A stretch of 64,000 bases of DNA, from contig JABYQU010000002.1 in the NCBI GenBank assembly GCA_022264855.1, positions 868,001 through 932,000 of the forward strand. Reading direction: 5' to 3'. A program made the translations under genes and the position numbers. Of the stretch, positions 13,501-24,986 are shown piece by piece. The notes under the pieces were generated by a model, which saw nothing but the letters and a program-made list of their open reading frames with translations, had not been told where the DNA came from and did no database searches. How positions within the stretch are numbered: the stretch's first letter is position 1; each line of letters opens with the position of its first letter. This stretch comes from Lenzites betulinus. Taxonomy: Eukaryota > Basidiomycota > Agaricomycetes > Polyporales > Polyporaceae.

Positions 13501-13929
13501 AACATCATTGCCCAACAAAATTTCCTGGTCCCGCAACCTGCTGAGGTGCCCCCTACTACCGCTGAACATGGTCGTCCGACACCACAATACAGCGATGGTG
13601 GTCCCCTGACGTCAAATCATAGGGAGCTTGCTCAAGCGAGGCCTCGTCGCCGGATGCGATCTGAAGTTCACTTCTATGATGGAACAGGTCCACGGAAGCG
13701 ATCTGTCGTGAACCATGTACCGTCGAAACAGCCAATGCCCTCGCAGGTCCTACGCTCGCTCCCCAATCCTCCCCAAAGCAGGCTGACAGCGCCTGACGCA
13801 AGGGGGGTTGCGTCTGCTGGCGCCCAAAGGCAGCAGGCAGCACGGCAGCCTTCAATGCCGGCCTCAAACCACGCCCACAACTTGGCTTCTAGTCCTAGAG
13901 GCTCTGAAAGGGTCAATATTATGACGTGA
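10582..13929 (+). CDS. Orphan multi-module protein built from about five copies of one exon cassette
   Basis: Unknown function. The protein is a chain of degenerate modules. Each has (a) a block like IPHY...A.ASYNAGANI, (b) a micro-exon such as YYSDISHS, (c) a long exon with the hallmark [YFH]DGTGPxKRSxxxxxPSKQxxPS (about 10825, 11598, 12206, 13008, 13678), and (d) a block like AITPNLV... or VITPVTV... ending GSEPxxLYN or GGEPRALYN. Exons repeat in the same phase order, separated by introns whose ends are also repeated. Start 10582 (MPVIAMGPAPSG) is the first ATG in the frame that phases with exon 2 at 10731; ATG 10527 is in another frame. The 3' end is uncertain: TGA at 13927-13929 overlaps a GTGAGTC donor that is functional in the other copies. 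The junction near 11004-11100 does not phase cleanly, so one module may be damaged. It could also be more than one gene. Confidence 0.45.
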
Positions 13930-15979
13930 GTCGAACCGTTCTCCTCTGACACTATGCTGGTGTTGTGTGGATTTTCTGACGAGCTCCGACAACGCTCTGC
14001 TGGCCTCATGATTGACCACTCCCTCTGCCCGCGTGGTGCACCCCGGACATCGTGACTGTAGCCGCTTAAAACGGTGGCCCTTGGTAAGTCCGCGCGCGAA
14101 AGAGATGAAACTTTGACTCACATCCGTATGCGTGGACTTTTGTAGCTTGCCCAAGTGTTTGGGCGGCAGGATGTCCGCGAACGTAGTCTTGTATGAGCAT
14201 ATCTCCTCTGGCGTCGAACAATTAGATCAAGACTCTGTTCTGTCACCGGAAATACAGAGAGCTGATCATCTCCGGATAAGAGTCAATGAGGCTTCTGTGA
14301 GGATGGCGGTCCTATCAGGTTTCAAATGTCCCCAGTGTGCTCGGAATAGGTCTCCTGCGAGCGCACACTCAGCCTGGAAGTGTTCTCGGCAAGTATGTTC
14401 AGGTTGACAGTGGTCATGGTGTGTGCAGGGGTAGCACACGCAGGTATGGCGTATGAGATGCGCGCGAGTGCAGGCGGCGGAGCGCAAGGTGAGCTCTCTG
14501 CGCATGATGCTCCTTCTTTGCACAAGTGTGGCTGTGCTCACTACATCTGCCACCTACCTCCGTGTCCTCACTCAGACGTGGCCACAATAGTTACTCCCAA
14601 TTACATCTTTGTGTGTGAGTCCTTGATGCCCACTACATGCCTTACACAATTTGACATTTCTCACACCTGTACCCCCGTTACTAGGACATATCTACGGCCG
14701 AAACTCCCGGTTAACATTCTTCTCACATGTCACATATAGCTTCTCGTCGAGACTGTCTCATCGACTTCCACCACGCGAAGATAACTCAGAGCGAACATGA
14801 GTGCACGATCAGTTTGAAAGAAGCCGACACTGAGCAAGTTGATCCTATCTACGGAGTAGTCAAATGGATGCCGTCGCCCGGCCAAGTCAGCGCGGCAGCA
14901 GTCCAGCGCGCTCTGAATTATGCCCAGCTCCGGGGCCGACAACTGAAACCTCCTGCTTCTCACTACGTGATCAACGTCAGAACGTCAGAACTGTAGGACT
15001 ACATAGGCGACATGAAGAGCTACATCCACGCTGCTTTGCACTATCACAACATTTCCGGGCGAACACCGCCGGAAGGAAATGTATATACTCCAGAGGACTT
15101 CGGTTGGAACACCGCAATGCTGGTACGTCATTGCAGTCCATTCTGTCGTTGTCAAAGGTTGACGGTACTCTAGACACCTCATTATACGTCTGACACCACC
15201 TCTGACACCACCTCGAGTCGAGAACCTCGTTCCGTGAGTAACTAACATACCACGCCGATGTCATCGTTGACGTGTACCCTAGGGCACTCCCCCCTATGCT
15301 AGCGCCCATATACTGAGCACGGCCAGAGTCGTAGTCAACTCTCATGGCACAAACGGCGGTCTGCAGTCAGGCGCGTGTCCATGTCATGTCGGACAACGGT
15401 TGAGATCTGCTCGAAGAGAATGACACGCAGATGTTCATATGTAGATAGGTTCCTAAGGAGCCAGGTAACAGGCCAATACGCCATTGTTATCTATCCAAGA
15501 AGCAGAATGGGGATATGAGGCGAAGCGGGAGAAAAGGCCAAGGATGTTAAAGACCGGATGGTGCTAAGCAATCGCGGCCGTATACACGAAGTGGTTGTCT
15601 CGAGAACAGGAGTTTGCTAGAGCGACATACATTACCCTGTTCCGAAGTCCACACAGACGTTCGTTTCAACAAGTTTGGTTGCAGAGGAGGCCTTGATAGA
15701 TAAGCGCCGGAATGGGCCGCGGTGGCTGAAGAGGGTTTCGGCAAGTACCGAGCAACTGTGCAGTCCCAGTCACGGTGGCTGTCACCGTACCAGACTCCAG
15801 CCACCATTACCGACTGCAGCAAGATCGTCAAGGTGAGAGCTTCAAGTATTCAAGTCGGGATCTCGCTGAAAGTGCTGTACGTCGTTCGTACGAACTCCCA
15901 TCTCCAGGTTCGTCGTCCGAATCATATCCCTCCACTACCCGACTCACCCTCTCCGCCGACCTCCTACAACAGACGCGCC
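13930..15979. other. Gene-poor stretch with no recognisable gene
   Basis: About 2 kb between the module locus and the ribosomal protein gene. Open frames of up to about 120 codons are present (for example 14380-14739 and 14727-14996 on +) but carry no motif I recognise and no convincing exon chain. The last 100 bases before 15980 are pyrimidine-rich, as expected for a ribosomal-protein leader. A small tandem repeat of TCTGACACCACC (two copies) lies near 15189-15212. Confidence 0.5.
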
Positions 15980-16753
15980 ATGGCCACCTTCTCCTCCACC
16001 CCCATCGTCATTGACGGCAAGGGCCATCTTCTGGGTCGTCTTGCTTCGATTATCTCGAAGCAAATTCTGAACGGCCAGAAGATTGTCGTCGTCCGGTGCG
16101 AGGAGATCAACATCTCGGGGAGTTTCTTCCGCAACAAGGTGCATATTGAGTCTCGCGTTGGACATGAAGAACATCGCGTTTAACACTTCGTCGTAGCTGC
16201 GGTACCACAACTTCCTCCACAAACGCCACATCGTCAACCCGAAAAAGTCCGGCCCCTTCCATCACCGCGCCCCCTCCAAGATTCTCTACAGGGCCATCCG
16301 CGGCATGGTTCCTCATAAGACTGCCCGCGGCGCGGCTGCTCTTGAGCGCCTCAAGCTTTTCGAGGGAGTCCCTCCCCCGTACGACCGCAAGAAGCGCATG
16401 GTCGTTCCTGAGGCTCTCAGGGTTTTGCGGTTGAAGCCCGGCCGGAAGTACTGCACGGTCAAGGTAAGCCCTATTTTGCACAGCAGAAGACGCAAATTGT
16501 AAACAACATCGGTTTCGTAGCGTCTGTCCCACGAGGTCGGCTGGGGCTACAAGGACGTTGTCGACCGTCTGGAGGAGAAGAGAAAGGTCAAGTCTCAGGC
16601 TTTCCATGAGCGCAAGGTACGCATTCTCTTGTAGGGCGCACGACGATTTGCTTATCTGTCGACACTTCTCAGACCGCGGCCCTGAAGCTGCGCCAAAAGG
16701 CGTTGGCGGACGCGACACCATCCTTCGAAAAGCTAGCACAGCTCGGCTACTAG
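15980..16753 (+). CDS. RPL16: 60S ribosomal protein uL13 (L13a/Rpl16)
   Basis: Large-subunit ribosomal protein. Four exons phase perfectly: 15980-16138, 16197-16463, 16521-16616 and 16673-16753, giving 201 residues, the usual length. Motifs include [19 protein letters not shown] at the N-terminus, [85 protein letters not shown] and [18 protein letters not shown]. The introns are only 56-58 nt, too short to hold box C/D snoRNAs such as the U32-U35 family housed in the vertebrate orthologue. The leader is rich in C and T. Confidence 0.97.
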
Positions 16754-17243
16754 ATGGAATCCCCCATGGCATACCGCACTCGCTCCTCTATGATTAGCCG
16801 CCATGACATTCCATGTACCTCGCCTATTGCTATCGTATGCCTGTTCCGCGGGGACGACGCTCAATATGATACTACGTACTGTTGCCGGGGAGAACCTCCC
16901 GGTTACCTGTATAACACGAGAGATGTGTTCGAATGCATCGAATGTATCTAGGACGCAGTCTACGACCAGTTGTGTGTAACCCGTGTGCGACGCGCGACGA
17001 GTAAGCTCGGTGACTGGCTGCCCGAGTCATCGAGGAGGGCGCAGTGCGGCCGGGCCGGCGGACGGGAGGGCGGCCGGCATGGGCCGAACGCGGGCGGCCG
17101 GTCTGGGCCAGGCGGTGGGCAGTCGGGCAAGCTTTTGCTCACTCACCTTCTCATCCTCTGTCCACTCGCCCCCTCGTCCCCCTCGCCCCGCCCGCACCCT
17201 CCTCGCCCCTCTCACCCCCCGCTCTCCCCCCTCCCGCCTCGCC

Positions 17244-18333
17244 ATGCCTTCTGACGCTGTCGCCGCCCACGACAACGGTACGTTTGCCACCTGAGACGCA
17301 TATTTTGCCGCATTTTCTTACGCACCGACGCACGCAGACTCTGCTCCGCAGTCCCGTTCTCCCTCACCCGACGGGTCCGACAGCCTCACCCTACGCGCCC
17401 TTGTTAGCACCAAGGACGCCGGTGTCATCATCGGCAAGGCAGGAAAAAACGTCGCCGAGCTCCGTGAACAGACGGGCGTCAAGGCTGGCGTCAGCAAGGT
17501 CATTCCCGGCGTTCACGAACGCGTTTTGACCGTGACCGGTTCCGTGGAGGGTGTCGCGAAGGTATGTCGTATGCTTACCAGTACGGGTCGCGGTGGTCCT
17601 AACAACGCCACAGGCGTACGCTCTCATTGTATCCCAACTCGTCTCCGCTAGTCCCTCCTCCCCGGTTATGTCCCCCACCGCTCCTCCCACCACCGCCATC
17701 CGCCTCCTCATCTCACACAACCTCATGGGAAGCGTGATTGGCCGTAATGGGCTGAAGATTAAAGCCATCCAGGACTCGTCCGGAGCGAGGATGGTCGCCT
17801 CCAAGGATATGCTGCCGCAGTCGACGGAGCGCATCGTGGAGGTGCAAGGCGCCTCTGAGTCAATAGGCCGTGCGATCGAGGAAATTGGGCGCTGTCTCCT
17901 CGAAGACTGGGAGCGGGGCGTCGGCACGGTTCTCTTCCACCCAGGTGCGGGCGATGAACGCACGGGACGCCGCACACATCCAACGAACCGGAGGAGTAAC
18001 GGAGACGTTCGCCGTTCATCTCCTTCGCCAGGCTCCTCCCCCTCCTCCCCGCCCACCAACCTCCGCACTCAGAACATCTCCATCCCCTCCGACATGGTCG
18101 GCTGCATCATCGGCCGGAACGGAACCAAAATCACCGAGATTCGACGGCTGTCGGGTTCCAAGATCTCCATCGCGAAGGAGCCGCACGATGAGACTGGCGA
18201 GCGCATGTTCACCATCGTGGGTACTCCCGAGGCGAACGAGAAGGCCCTCTTCCTCCTGTACAACCAGCTGGAGAGTGAGAAGGAGAGGCGCGTTGGCCGG
18301 GACCAGCAGCAACAGGAGGAGCTGCAGGATTAG
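17244..18333 (+). CDS. Triple-KH-domain RNA-binding protein (PCBP/Rnc1/Pbp2 type)
   Basis: Probably binds single-stranded, C-rich RNA and affects mRNA stability or processing, as in poly(C)-binding proteins and fission-yeast Rnc1. Exons are 17244-17277, 17338-17561 and 17614-18333, all in phase. Three KH domains are visible with their invariant GxxG loops: VIIGKAGKNVAELREQTG (near 17430), MGSVIGRNGLKIKAIQDSSG (near 17730) and VGCIIGRNGTKITEIRRLSG (near 18100). A Ser/Pro-rich linker separates KH2 and KH3, and the protein ends in a charged Gln-rich tail (QQQQEELQD). The 100 bases upstream of the ATG are strongly pyrimidine-rich. The exact yeast orthologue is not certain. Confidence 0.9.
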
Positions 18334-18935
18334 TTGCATTGAGCCGTTTGTGGTCCATATGCTTGATCTATGCTATGCCAATGACGGTCGAGCCCTCCCG
18401 CTGACTGCCGTTGTTCACTCGGTCTACATTGACTTGCTGTCCCTTCCTCCCGCGACCCTCGCTTTACCGCAGCCCCAGCCCCAACGGCTCTGCTCTCTTG
18501 CCCTCCCTTCCGTACTTCTCCCCTCCCTTCCAAAAACCCCGTAAACCCCCATAGTGTACTCTCCGCCCGCTCCGCATCTTGACCCTTCCCCCTCCCTCTC
18601 CGTCGTTGTCCCGAACATCTCGATGTAGCACCCCCTCCGTCCCCCGGCCAACATGATGCTTTTTTTCCACTCACGGGCTCACTGCCGTCGTTTGGCTCTA
18701 TCCTACAGCTTTCGTGCATACGTGCGCCTCCTAGACAGTAAAAGTATGCGTATGTTAATTGCTATCTGACGGTGTTGGTGCATCAGGACTCTGCTTCGGA
18801 GAGCGCTCCCCGATGTTTGTGTTGTGTGTGCTGCGAAGTTCGAGTAGCGCGAAGAATGATGTCACGCGTCGACTGAAAAGTTTCGCGGACGCGTCTGTAG
18901 GCGCCCAAGTACTCTGAGCTCTCGCTCTCTCCTCG

Positions 18936-20432
18936 ATGCAGCCTCACCGCCCTCAGCAGCCCTCGCATCACTCTACATACCCGCGTGCTGCGAATAGCAG
19001 TGTACGCGCTGCACAGGCCGTAGCGACTGCCCTCTCTAACCCGTACGGCAATCCATATGGCGGGCAAACCGCATACTCTCAGGCGTCCCACTATGCCCAG
19101 GCATATGCTCAGTACTATAACGGCGCAGGGCCATCGCAGGTGACCGCGGACGGCTACACCATCTCGTCCGCATACGTTCCCGGGACACAGTACAATGCTC
19201 CGCATCAAGCGAGGCCCGCCCCGCAGAGACAACAAGCTCATGGCGGCGGTGGTAGTGGTGGTGGCGGCCAAGGTCCGCCTGGGTGGTACCAGCCTGGTAC
19301 ATGCCGCTGCACCAAACCCGGGTGTACCTTCACGGGCTCGAAGAAGACTCTCGAGGTCCATCTGATGGACCGACATCTCATCTACCCACCCGGGTGGCAG
19401 AACCGGAAGAAGAACGACTGGGACGCTGACCCAAGTCTGAAAGGGTACGTCAAGACATTCTATGCGTCGGTCCCCGGGCTTGAACTGACTTTGCCGTAGG
19501 AAGCCAATCCCCATCCAGGGCACGAGCATTAAGCTTGACACGCCCGAGGCGATCGAGCAGTGGAAAGCGGAACGCAGGAAGCGCTTCCCGACTGCTCAGA
19601 GTGTGCAGGACAAGCAGCAGAAGATGCGCGAGGCTATCGAGCGCGGGCAGCTCCCCTTTGACGACGCGGCGCATCGCAGGAAGCGGCAGAGGACGGACGA
19701 CGGGCCCAGTGATCGCGTGCATTCGAGAGGAGGTCGAGGGGGTCAACGTGGGAGAGGGAGAGGCCGGGGTAGGGGCAGGGGCCAGGACAGCGGATGGGGA
19801 GGCCGGACATCTGCTGGACAGGCGGGGGCGCAGGTTGCAACGCCCATCGTGGACGCACCGCCAATACCGAGCGCGAAGCCGTCGAAACCGACACAACGAG
19901 ACGAAGAGGCCTCGTCAGGTGGGGAGAACTCAGATTCCGAGTCTGACGGCGCGCCGGAGGTCATTTCGTCGAAAGTGGTAGCGACTTCTGAGATCCCGAT
20001 GGAGGTAGAGAATGAGGAGCCGGAGGAGAGTGGCGCGGTAGCACCTATGGCATCTGCGGAGGCGAGCCATGCTCCTCAGCCGATCAAGAAGGCGAGGCCA
20101 AAACAACCACGCAGGCCGCTCTACAATCCATTCGCGCAGCGACCCTCCCTCTTGCGCAACGTAAGAATATCCTCCTAGCACAATCTGAGTCGTCGGGCTT
20201 ACATTTGTTCTAGTTGCTGCTTCCCGAGATACGCATGACAGTATCAAATCTCTCACAGGCCATCCACTTTCTGGTCGACAATGACTTCCTCGACAACGTA
20301 GAGCTCAAGCCAGGACAAGCGGGCGAACGTATGATCCAAGTTGTCGGAGAGCATACAGCAACAACCTCTGGAACCACTGCAGAACCCATCGTGACAGATG
20401 TATCCGCTTCTCAACCTCTTGACAATAGCTAG
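18936..20432 (+). CDS. NUFIP1-type snoRNP assembly factor with C2H2 finger
   Basis: Likely acts in the nucleus in box C/D snoRNP assembly with the R2TP complex, by homology to NUFIP1 and yeast Rsa1. Exons are 18936-19444, 19500-20160 and 20214-20432, in phase. Visible features, in order: a Tyr/Gln/Ala-rich start; a glycine run; one C2H2 zinc finger (CTKPGCTFTGSKKTLEVHLMDRH, about residue 130); the NUFIP core PIPIQGTSIKLDTPEAIEQW followed by KAERRKRFPT; a basic RG-rich stretch (RGGRGGQRGRGRGRG); an acidic Ser/Glu segment; and a C-terminal helical region LLLPEIRMTVSNLSQAIHFL. The RG repeats suggest RNA contact or arginine methylation. It follows an L13a gene and a KH-protein gene on the same strand, with separate promoters. 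Confidence 0.88.
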
Positions 20433-20536
20433 TCATGAGCTGGATGTTATGTATCCTCCCCTCCCCTACACCGCGAGAACCGACATAATGCTACATATTA
20501 CTACGAACGAGTCCCTGACGTACTAGATGCTCTACA

Positions 20537-23500
20537 CTACCGGTCGCTCCCGCTCTCGCTATCACTGTCGCACGAGCTCCCCTCGCTGTCCTCGTCCTCG
20601 TCCGCCTCGACCTGCAGCGTCTTCTGCGCGACGTCGAAGCCGGCCTTGCCGAGGTCCTGCGTGACCTGCTCCGCCTTCGACGGCGCGGTGACGACGACCG
20701 CGACGGACGAGGATGCGTCGAAGAGCGGGAGGAAGTACCGCCGGAGGACGGCGAGCACGTCCTCCTTCGTGATATCCTGGAACTTCTCGAGCAGCTCGAT
20801 GTTGAAGTTCTGCGAGACGCCCTTGAGGCCCTGGTTCACGAAGGACGTGAGCGCGGCGCGCCCGGAGGTCGAGACGCTCTTCGCGACGCCGTAGACGATG
20901 CTGCTCTTGGCGGCATCGAGGACAGTGTCGTCAAGTGCGATCTGGAAGCAGACGATGTTAGCATGCGCCACAATATGTCCTCAGATTGAGCACGTACCGA
21001 GCCGTCAGTAAGGCCCTTGATGACACCGGCCGCCTGCTTGAACGCTTCCATGCTGTTCGAGCTCTGCGCGGATGATATCAGTACGCCGAGCGCAAATTGT
21101 GCGAGGAAGGTGGACGTACGCGGTACAGAGAGAAGTTCACCAAGCCCGCCTCAAGGTCCAATCCGCAGTTCGCGCCGTACGCCAGACCGGAACCACGGAT
21201 GTACCTCTGCGATTCGATTAGCGACACATTTCAAAGACTAGTTACGCAAACATACCCAAAGGTAGCTCTCCGTCGCGTTGAGAACCTCAACGGCGACGCG
21301 CATCGCTGGGTACTCGGGGTGACCCCAGCCCTGGACGCCCTTGGCGGTGTGCATGGCGAAGGCGCTCTCGATGGTCGGAAGGCTGACGACGACCGCCTTC
21401 TTGACGGGGTTCTTGCCAACAGGGCCGAGGGTGTCAACAGCGAGTCTGTAGGGAGCAAGCTCGCTTGGCTAAGAGATGTGTCAGAAACGGCTGCGAGCAA
21501 CAGTAGATAACAGCGATTGCTTACTGGCAAGGCCTGGCCGAAGTGGCGCGCCCATGCACTTCGGGGCTCCTTGAGTGAAAGTACGTTGCCGTTGACCGAT
21601 ATCCGGACGCCAGTTGGGTCCGTCACTGCCCGTTGCTCAGAATCTCACATACAACTACAATTCGAAGAACACTTACGGTAACTCCGGATCTCCTCGAAGT
21701 CCTTCAGCACATCTTCGGGAGAGTCCTGCAGCTGCTGCGCGACCTTCGGGATGAAGTCCATCTGTGGGATGATGCTGTTCATCAAAGAGGTCGAGCTCTT
21801 GTCGTAGAGCAGCTCCGCGGATACCGATCCCAAAACGGTGTCGCCGTCACGTTTCATCTCGGGCAGGGATTGCTGGACCTTCGCAACATTGATCGCCAAC
21901 CTGCGGAACCGATATGAATAATAATTCCCAAGTAAGGAGGTCGCAAAAACGTACCGCTCCTTATCAAACTGGCTGCCGTAGACGAGGTCCTTCAACCACG
22001 CGATCGCGTTCTCATACTGCGCCGTCTCCACCTTGATGCTCACGCGCATCGTCTCGGTCAATACGTTGTTCACACCGAGCGCAACCTCGTAAGACACCGT
22101 GTCGCTATCAAGCCGGTGCACAACCTCCTCGTGATTGAGCTTCTCACCCGTGCTCCGCTTGACGGGGAGCGAGAAGAACGCGGAGAGGTAAGTGGACATG
22201 TACCTGGGCGGACATTAACGAGAACCCCGTACGCGCACCACAAAGTGTACTCACGGACGAAGGCGCTCGGGAAGCTTCGCGAGGGAGAAGTATGCGTGCA
22301 CCGTGACGAAATCGGACTAGCGCAAGCATCAGCCCACATGTTCTCATAGCGCACAACAAACCCGCGGACTTACCTTGACGTGGTCGTACTGCACGAAGAA
22401 CGGCAGCGGCGTTCCGTCGCTCTCGATGTGCTTCGCGAGCTCCTCGTTGCCCTTCGGCATAGGCGAACGCTGCTTACCCTTTGTGGGCTCGGGCTCTTGG
22501 AAGCTCTGCACGGGGATCCACGAGATGCTCTTCACGGAGGGTACGGGGAAGGAGGTCAGAACGTCCTTCGGGATCTCTTTCTCGTGCTCTTTCTTGGCTT
22601 CCTCGAGCACACGCTCGCACTCGGCCAATCCCGTAGGCCCAAGCGTGGCCTTCTGCTTAGTGACACGCTCTTTCTCCACCTTCTCCAGCCGGTCGGCCAT
22701 CTCACCAGAGGGACGTCCGCGCACGACCACACTGGGGGGATCAATGTAGTATTTGCGGAGGAGCTCGACCCACTGCTGGTTGGTCCAGTTCTTCAGCGCG
22801 GTGTAGTAGTTGATTTCGTCCATTGACGGGGCGAGATCCGCGCCGTCCACCGAGCCGTAAAGCGCGTCCGTGATGACGTTGCCCGAGAACGTGTCTCCCT
22901 GGGAGGACTCGACCTTGCTGCGAAGCTACACCTTTGTAAGTGAGAGTCACAGATGCACCACTCGATTATCTTACCTGGCGCTCATCTCGGCTAATGACCA
23001 TCCCCATCCTGCTCATGTCAAGGCCCTCGTCAGCGATCCGACGCAAGCTCTCTTTCAGCTTCTCGTCAAAGGCATCGAGGTGTTCTGTGGGAATAGAGCC
23101 AACGTAGACGGGTAGCTCGACGTATGTTGCACGAGTGTCTTCGCCAAAGTAGATGTACGTGCACAAGGGGTTTTCGGACTCGACGAACTCCTTGTTCAGC
23201 GGCGCTACAGGTGACGATGTCAGGTACGTTCCAAGGATATCGAGGGCCTTCCTCTCGAGGAACGCGGTAGGAGGCGGGCCCTGGAAGCTGAGCAGGAGCT
23301 CGCCGACGCTCTCGTCCTTTTCAGGGAAGTCGACGGTCTCCCTGATGGTCTCTGTGATCTGTGTCCGCTGTGCACTGGGGGTCTCTAGGAACGGCCGCTT
23401 CCATCCTGGCGGCTTGACACCTTGGTTCTGTCCATGAGCCACGATGCTTGGTTCTACCTGTTGCTGCACGACATCTAGAAGCGACGTGGTACCGGAAGCG

Positions 23501-24596
23501 AGTTTGCCGCTGACAATGAGCGTTAGGTTGTGCGGGACATAGTACGTGTGGTGATATTTCCTGACTGGAGGCGTTCCGTCAGAAACATATTTCGCGCCAT
23601 GAACACCAGTGCTTACTCTGCTCAATGGTCAGCACTCGGAGGGCTTCCATGAGACCTCCAGTTTCGCTGCGGTAGGCGCTACCAGGTGGGTAAGCAAGCT
23701 GCTGTGCCCTGTACGTCTCAATCAATATCTGGTAGGGAAGCTGTCAATGTAGTCTTTGTCATACCGCAATGCCATGAGGTCTCCGGATGTGTTCTCGCGG
23801 CCTTGCATCTCGCTGTATACCACACCAGAATCTTCGCCTTGGCCATCAATGTGATGCACCTCCGTGGTGAATCCCGCCTTCGTGAGAGTCGGATACAGAA
23901 TATGGTCTACATAGATCGGAAGAAGCTGGAGGAAACCCTGCTCGCCGGCGGTTGAGACGGTGTAGGCAGTGTGGTCTGTGTCTGTCCAAGCATTGGTCCC
24001 GTTCGAGAATCCACGGTTCGCCAAGTGGTCTATGATACCCTTGTACGGGTACTTCTCGGATCCCATGAATACTAAACTGTACGAAGGTTTGTATCTGTAA
24101 TTTTGTGTAACAATGTCACTCACTGTTCTAGTGTGTGGGGGCATCCGCTGTCATCGAAGACTAGGCTGCTGTGAGTAACTAGACCTCAAGGACTAAAGCA
24201 GACTTACTTTCAGTGGCGACCACAAAGTACCCATTGACCAGTGGTGCTATTCGCAAGCAAGATATGAGGTGCTTGGCATGCAAGAGCTAGGATGTGAACT
24301 ATACCATCATAGTCCAAATGGACAACAGACAGACCAGAAGATCGACTCTTCCACTTAGAAACATGGATGTCTGCGAAGTCGAGCTTGAACTTCTTCACCA
24401 GATCGAAGTTTCCATGAGTCGTTGCATTAGCAGCTGTTCCGTTTGCAAGAGTAGACATGCTTGTGCGGAATCCACGAGATACAGAAAACAGTCGAGGTCT
24501 AGACGTGAGCGGAGCGCGTGCGGCCGTGCGAGGAAGGGAGCGAAGAAGCCGGGTTGTCTGGCTTGCGGCTGCGAAAAGACGAGAAATATAGGGCAT
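20537..24596 (-). CDS. M16C-family zinc metalloprotease (YOL098C-like)
   Basis: Large peptidase resembling yeast YOL098C and relatives; substrate unknown. Fifteen exons phase end to end: 24596-24305, 24246-24208, 24160-24124, 24076-23765, 23708-23617, 23564-22975, 22925-22374, 22316-22255, 22203-21955, 21900-21677, 21643-21525, 21468-21256, 21206-21120, 21063-20998 and 20941-20537, giving about 1112 residues. The inverted zinc motif HxxEH appears as C-PHTLEH-LVFMGSEKYPYKG, encoded across exons 3 and 4. Then NAWTDTDHTAYT, GVVYSEMQGREN and AYPPGSAYRSETGGLMEALR follow, which are hallmark blocks. The C-terminus is a Ser/Asp/Glu-rich tail. ATG 24596 gives an Arg-rich presequence-like start (MPYISRLFAAASQTTRLLRS); the in-frame ATG 24458 (MSTLANGTAAN) would give a cytosolic form of about 1066 residues. 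Confidence 0.92.
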
Positions 24597-24986
24597 CCAG
24601 CAAGAACAGTCGCCTTTGGAGTCGGCGAGAACACAAACGAGTGCAACAAAGAAAGGGAGCAGGAGCCTGGCGACGACGGTGACGGCGGTGAGCAAGCCTT
24701 GAATTAATGTGTTCCTCGGATCCCAGGACACTTTCGTCGAAGACGCCCACGACTCTGGCCACGCGAGCGATCGCATCGCTAGCGGCATCCGCCGAACAAA
24801 CGCACATCCCCTCCGCGTCATCGATCATCGGCGGCAGTGCAGTAGCCTTACTTCAGTTTCTGACCGAACGAGCTATTGCAGGGAAAGCCCTTGCTACCTC
24901 TACAATATTCACACCTACCTCCCACTATAGTTACTGGTTACTGTCGGCGCAGCTCACTACAAGAAACTCGAAGCCCTGTCACAGTA

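Larger units (their letters stand above)
9650..13930 (+). repeat. Tandem array of about six diverged intron-containing modules
   Basis: The hallmark DGTGP block occurs near 10052 (as HNGEGPKK), 10825, 11598, 12206, 13008 and 13678, at spacings of 773, 773, 608, 802 and 670 nt. A second block, ending x-EPxxLYN before a GTTCGT-like donor, appears near 9655, 11745, 12510 and 13345. A third, CACCAC..GGAGTGAGTACAA, appears near 9845, 11940 and 12712. Non-coding intron segments align between copies as well as exons, so whole genomic cassettes were duplicated rather than only coding repeats. Copies have drifted apart considerably, implying that the expansion is not recent. Confidence 0.75.

Noticed and set aside
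16139..16672. snoRNAs in the introns of the L13a gene, as in vertebrates
   Set aside because: The introns are only 56-58 nt and lack box C and box D sequences at the ends.
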